A DNA stretch of 64,000 nucleotides from Mogibacterium diversum (lineage in GTDB: Bacteria; Bacillota; Clostridia; Peptostreptococcales; Anaerovoracaceae): NCBI RefSeq assembly GCF_002998925.1, contig NZ_CP027228.1:558001-622000 (forward strand), read 5' to 3'. A program made the translations under genes and the position numbers. The notes beneath the pieces were generated by a model. It ran no database searches. It was given only the letters and a program-made list of their open reading frames with translations, and was not told the origin of the DNA. Shown one piece after another: positions 61,205 through 64,000 of this stretch (its first letter is position 1; each line of letters starts with the position of its first letter).

Positions 61205-62929
61205 TTATAACCTTGTTCCACTGTTATTTGAGTTGTCGGAAGAGCTTCCTGAAGAAGGTTTACCCTTACTTACCTCAATATCAATTGTTTCACCTTTTTC
61301 GAGTGATGTATTAGCAGCATACTGTTGCCACATTACATAACCATTGCCATAAACATTGCTTTCGTCGTAAGAAATATTTCCGACTTTAAATCCAGCATTT
61401 GTAATAGCCGATTTTGCTTCCTCAAGTGACTTTCCTGTTAAAGAAGGTACTGTTCCCTTCTCCTTCCCTTTTCCATCACTAATTGTAATGTTAATTTTTG
61501 TTCCTTTGTCGGCATTTGTTCCAGCTGCAGGATCTTGGGTTAGTATCGTTCCCTCAGGCTTATTTGAAGTCTCAGACTTAACTATTCCAAGCTTGTAGCC
61601 TGCCTTTTTGAGTTTCTTTTCAACTTTCTTATAGTCTTGACCAACTATATTAGGTACGGTTCCTTCCTTCGAACCTTTGCTGAGATGAAGTGTTATCGTT
61701 GAACCCTTTTTAGCTTCTTCTCCACCAGAAGGATCCTGTTCGACTACATGTCCCTCAGAAATTTCCGATGAATATACACTTTTACCCTTTTCAACTTTAA
61801 ATCCGCTCTTTTCAGCCGTTTTTTTCGCTTCCTTATAAGTCATATCAGACATATCAGGTACCTTAGCTTTACTAGAGAAGACACCTGTTGCAAAAGCAAC
61901 GCCCAGAACAAGAACGAGTAGAACCGCTCCGGCAATACCAAGTTTAATAAGCTTTTTCTTGCGACTAGAAGAATTAGATTTTTTCTTCTTTTTCTTCCTG
62001 CCTTTTGAATTTTCTGAAACTATATCGTCACTATCATCTTCTTCAGTATCAGATCGCTTACGTGCAACCTCATTAGATGCCTCTGCAAAAATTGAATTTC
62101 CAACAACCTTAGTCACGAATTCGATGTTATCAAGTTCTTCAATGAGTTCATCTGCACTGTTGAATCTATTAGTTTGAAACTTATTTGTAGCCTTGAGAAC
62201 AGCTCTTTCAAGTGCAGGTGGAATTCCATCCACATATTCATGTGGTGGCACAATTTCTTCGTTTATATGCTTGAGGGCTATGGATACAGGATTATCTCCA
62301 TCGAATGGAACTCGCCCTGTGAGCATCTCATACATTACAATACCGAGTGAGTATATATCGGATCTTTCATCAACGTAGTTTCCTCTAGCCTGCTCCGGCG
62401 AAAAATAGTGTACTGATCCGATGACCTTGCTGTTTGTCGAAAGTGTTGCGTCATTAACAGCCTTAGCAATACCAAAATCGGCAAGCTTTGCAACACCATC
62501 AGATGTAACCATGATGTTATGAGGCTTGACGTCTCTATGTATTATCTTATTTTTATGCGCAATTCTCAATGCAGATGCAACCTGCTTAGTAAGGTCGATT
62601 ACCGTACGGTAGTCTAGAGGTGCATCTTCTGCAATTATATTGCTTAAGTTACGGCCTTCAACAAGCTCCATTACTATGTAGTTAATATTTCCTTCCTTAC
62701 CTACATCGTAAACACTTACTATATTAGGGTGAGAAAGTCCAGCAGCTGCCTGCGACTCTCTTTTGAAATTTTCAACAAACGAAGCGTCCTTTGTGAACTC
62801 CGGTCTGAGTATCTTGATAGCGATGAATCTGTTTAACAGTCTGTCCTTACCCTTGTAAACGACTGCCATACCGCCATCACCGATTTTCTCAAGAAGTTCG
62901 TAACGGCCAGATAGAAGTCTACTGCTCAT
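61205..62929 (-). CDS. prkC: PASTA-domain Ser/Thr protein kinase PrkC
   Basis: 574 aa from the ATG at 62929 (GGAGG 6 bases upstream). Kinase domain (about residues 10-270) with HRDVKPHNIM, DFGIAK and GSVHYFSPEQA. A basic linker with a Lys tract and one TM helix (about 333-355) lead to three PASTA repeats (VPDMSDMTYKEA, VPNIVGQDYKKV, VPSLTGKSLEEA). Senses muropeptide or lipid II and phosphorylates cell-envelope and translation targets. Overlaps prpC by 11 bases, so kinase and phosphatase are co-expressed. Confidence 0.97.
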   Translation of the reverse strand: MSSRLLSGRYELLEKIGDGGMAVVYKGKDRLLNRFIAIKILRPEFTKDASFVENFKRESQAAAGLSHPNIVSVYDVGKEGNINYIVMELVEGRNLSNIIAEDAPLDYRTVIDLTKQVASALRIAHKNKIIHRDVKPHNIMVTSDGVAKLADFGIAKAVNDATLSTNSKVIGSVHYFSPEQARGNYVDERSDIYSLGIVMYEMLTGRVPFDGDNPVSIALKHINEEIVPPHEYVDGIPPALERAVLKATNKFQTNRFNSADELIEELDNIEFVTKVVGNSIFAEASNEVARKRSDTEEDDSDDIVSENSKGRKKKKKKSNSSSRKKKLIKLGIAGAVLLVLVLGVAFATGVFSSKAKVPDMSDMTYKEAKKTAEKSGFKVEKGKSVYSSEISEGHVVEQDPSGGEEAKKGSTITLHLSKGSKEGTVPNIVGQDYKKVEKKLKKAGYKLGIVKSETSNKPEGTILTQDPAAGTNADKGTKINITISDGKGKEKGTVPSLTGKSLEEAKSAITNAGFKVGNISYDESNVYGNGYVMWQQYAANTSLEKGETIDIEVSKGKPSSGSSSDNSNNSGTRL

Positions 62930-63665
62930 TTGATTCCTCCAACATGTCAATACAGATTACTGAAATATTATCATTTCCACCGTTTAAGTTTGCTCTTTCA
63001 ACCATACGTTCAGCACAATCCTGCATATCAGAGCTTTCATTGAATATATCAAGAATTTCGCTATCTGACACTTCCTCATAGAGTCCGTCACTACAGATTA
63101 ATACTCTATCACTTGGCTCCATATATATATTGAAGCAGTCAGGATTGTTGTATGCATTTCCACCAATAGCTCTAGTGATTACATTTTTTTTATAATGATG
63201 ATCCGCCTCAGTACGTGTAATAGCACCCATCTTAACTAAATCATTTACATAGGTGTGGTCATCAGTAATCTGATGCACTTCATCCTTGTGAAGGAAATAC
63301 ACTCTGCTATCTCCCACATTGCCTACGTATAGAATTTTGTGGTCAACATATGCAAAAACGAGTGTTGTCGCCATTCCTACGTACTCTGGTTTTGTGTTGG
63401 AAAGCTGTAAAATACTTTCATTTACAAAGTTAACAGCATTTTCAAAATATGTGAAAATCGCTTCACTTCCCTCAACAAGTTCTATTGGGTTGTTGTACAC
63501 GTAATCTGCAAGGAAATCTACTGCTGCAGTGCTTGCAATTTCCCCGGACTTATTTCCGCCAACGCCGTCTGCCAGCATGAAAAATCTGCTATCCTTTAAT
63601 ACTTTTACAGCGTCTTCGTTCTTAGGGCGCTTCATGCCCTTATCTGTTAAATATCCTACTCTCAT
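62919..63665 (-). CDS. prpC: PP2C-family protein phosphatase PrpC
   Basis: 248 aa. PP2C motifs: KRPKNEDAV, FMLADGVGGNKSGEIAS, GNVGDSRVYFL, ITDDHTYVNDLVKMG and NGGNDNISVI. Reverses PrkC phosphorylation. SD AGGTGG about 10 bases before the ATG. It directly follows rsmB; the rlmN gene that usually lies between is absent here. Confidence 0.96.
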   Translation of the reverse strand: MRVGYLTDKGMKRPKNEDAVKVLKDSRFFMLADGVGGNKSGEIASTAAVDFLADYVYNNPIELVEGSEAIFTYFENAVNFVNESILQLSNTKPEYVGMATTLVFAYVDHKILYVGNVGDSRVYFLHKDEVHQITDDHTYVNDLVKMGAITRTEADHHYKKNVITRAIGGNAYNNPDCFNIYMEPSDRVLICSDGLYEEVSDSEILDIFNESSDMQDCAERMVERANLNGGNDNISVICIDMLEESNEQ

Positions 63666-63694
63666 TAAAGTCTTACCACCTGAGTAAATTAAAA

Positions 63695-64000
63695 TTATAA
63701 ATTGTTACACTTACTGATTTTACAATAGTAAAATCCTACTTGTTTATTATACGGTAAAATTGAATTGTATTCAACAATACTTGAATTTTCAAAGGAGTTA
63801 CAGAGCCTTGAAACTATCTGTTCATTTTCCCGCTTATTGATAGTACAAGTGGAATACACTAGCTCTCCTCCAGGTTTTAAATACATAAAGGCATTTTTTA
63901 AAATGCTGTACTGAATTTCATATAAACCTGGAAGCTCATTAAGATTAACATGTAGCTTTAATTCAGGTTTTCCAGCGATAACCCCAAGTCCAGAACAAGG
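63695..64000 (-). CDS. rsmB: 16S rRNA (cytosine-967-C5)-methyltransferase RsmB, C-terminal part (runs off window)
   Basis: The frame is open from the window edge at 64000 to the stop at 63695, 101 codons. It begins PCSGLGV (the first catalytic Cys motif APCSGLG) and includes VYSTCTINKRENE (the second Cys, the TC motif). This is the C-terminal end of a NOL1/NOP2/sun methyltransferase. A shorter start at Met in FMYLKPGG is internal. The product carries out m5C967 in 16S rRNA. Confidence 0.9.
   Translation of the reverse strand, partial: PCSGLGVIAGKPELKLHVNLNELPGLYEIQYSILKNAFMYLKPGGELVYSTCTINKRENEQIVSRLCNSFENSSIVEYNSILPYNKQVGFYYCKISKCNNL

Noticed and set aside
1..64000. CRISPR arrays, insertion sequences, prophage genes
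   Set aside because: No direct-repeat arrays, transposase or phage structural genes were found on either strand.

Overview
The window is a dense, AT-rich (by eye below 40% GC) bacterial chromosome segment from a low-GC Gram-positive anaerobe. Supporting signs are strong Shine-Dalgarno sites, TTGxxx/TATAAT promoters, the Firmicutes-style prpC-prkC-rsgA-rpe, dnaG-rpoD-trmK and leuS/rsfS/yqeK/nadD orders, a HemZ-type anaerobic coproporphyrinogen enzyme, and a 1400-residue 2-hydroxyacyl-CoA dehydratase activase. I infer class Clostridia, possibly the Family XIII/Anaerovoracaceae (Mogibacterium-like) group. There are no rRNA genes, insertion sequences, prophages or CRISPR arrays. Almost every gene is on the minus strand. 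The exception is a plus-strand block, pepF-nadK-rluD (56.1-59.6 kb).

Layout, read in the minus direction from right to left. 64-59.7 kb: rsmB (partial), prpC, prkC, rsgA, rpe, facing rluD across a shared terminator. 56-48.7 kb: an uncharacterised acidic protein, an M16 peptidase, dut, dgt, dnaG, rpoD, trmK and a small membrane protein, driven from a divergent promoter region built on a 12-bp inverted repeat. dnaG carries a one-base frameshift in a run of seven A as sequenced. 48.7-43 kb: RNase P RNA, the giant activase, yebC and 6S RNA. 42.7-38.2 kb: a P1-family autoproteolytic peptidase with an unusual acidic insert, polA, coaE. 38.1-34.9 kb: a three-gene cassette of ATP-grasp, MurT-like and GatD-like genes with its own promoter. 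34.8-34.1 kb: two tRNA-Leu genes apparently leading into yajC.

33.9-0 kb is a long minus-strand housekeeping series: secDF, relA, an MBL hydrolase, hemZ, hisS, aspS, nadD, yqeK, rsfS, leuS, rnj, ylbF, efp, mltG, trmR, a U32 peptidase, a CNNM/CBS protein, asp23, nusB, a TsaD-like paralogue, xseA, xseB, ispA, dxs, tlyA, mutS, mutL, miaA and the N-terminal part of a XerS-like recombinase. Most junctions overlap or are a few bases long, so translation is likely coupled over long stretches.

The best candidate for an undescribed system is the 34.9-38.1 kb cassette. The GatD homologue has lost both catalytic residues of a glutaminase (Cys to Gly90, His to Leu188). Its MurT partner keeps the ATP and zinc motifs but is altered in several otherwise conserved motifs. 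Both travel with a sugar-transfer-type ATP-grasp enzyme. This looks like a repurposed lipid II amidation machine that cannot take ammonia from glutamine. Other items worth a look are the dnaG frameshift, the insert placed just before the peptidase self-cleavage site, and the palindromic divergent promoter.
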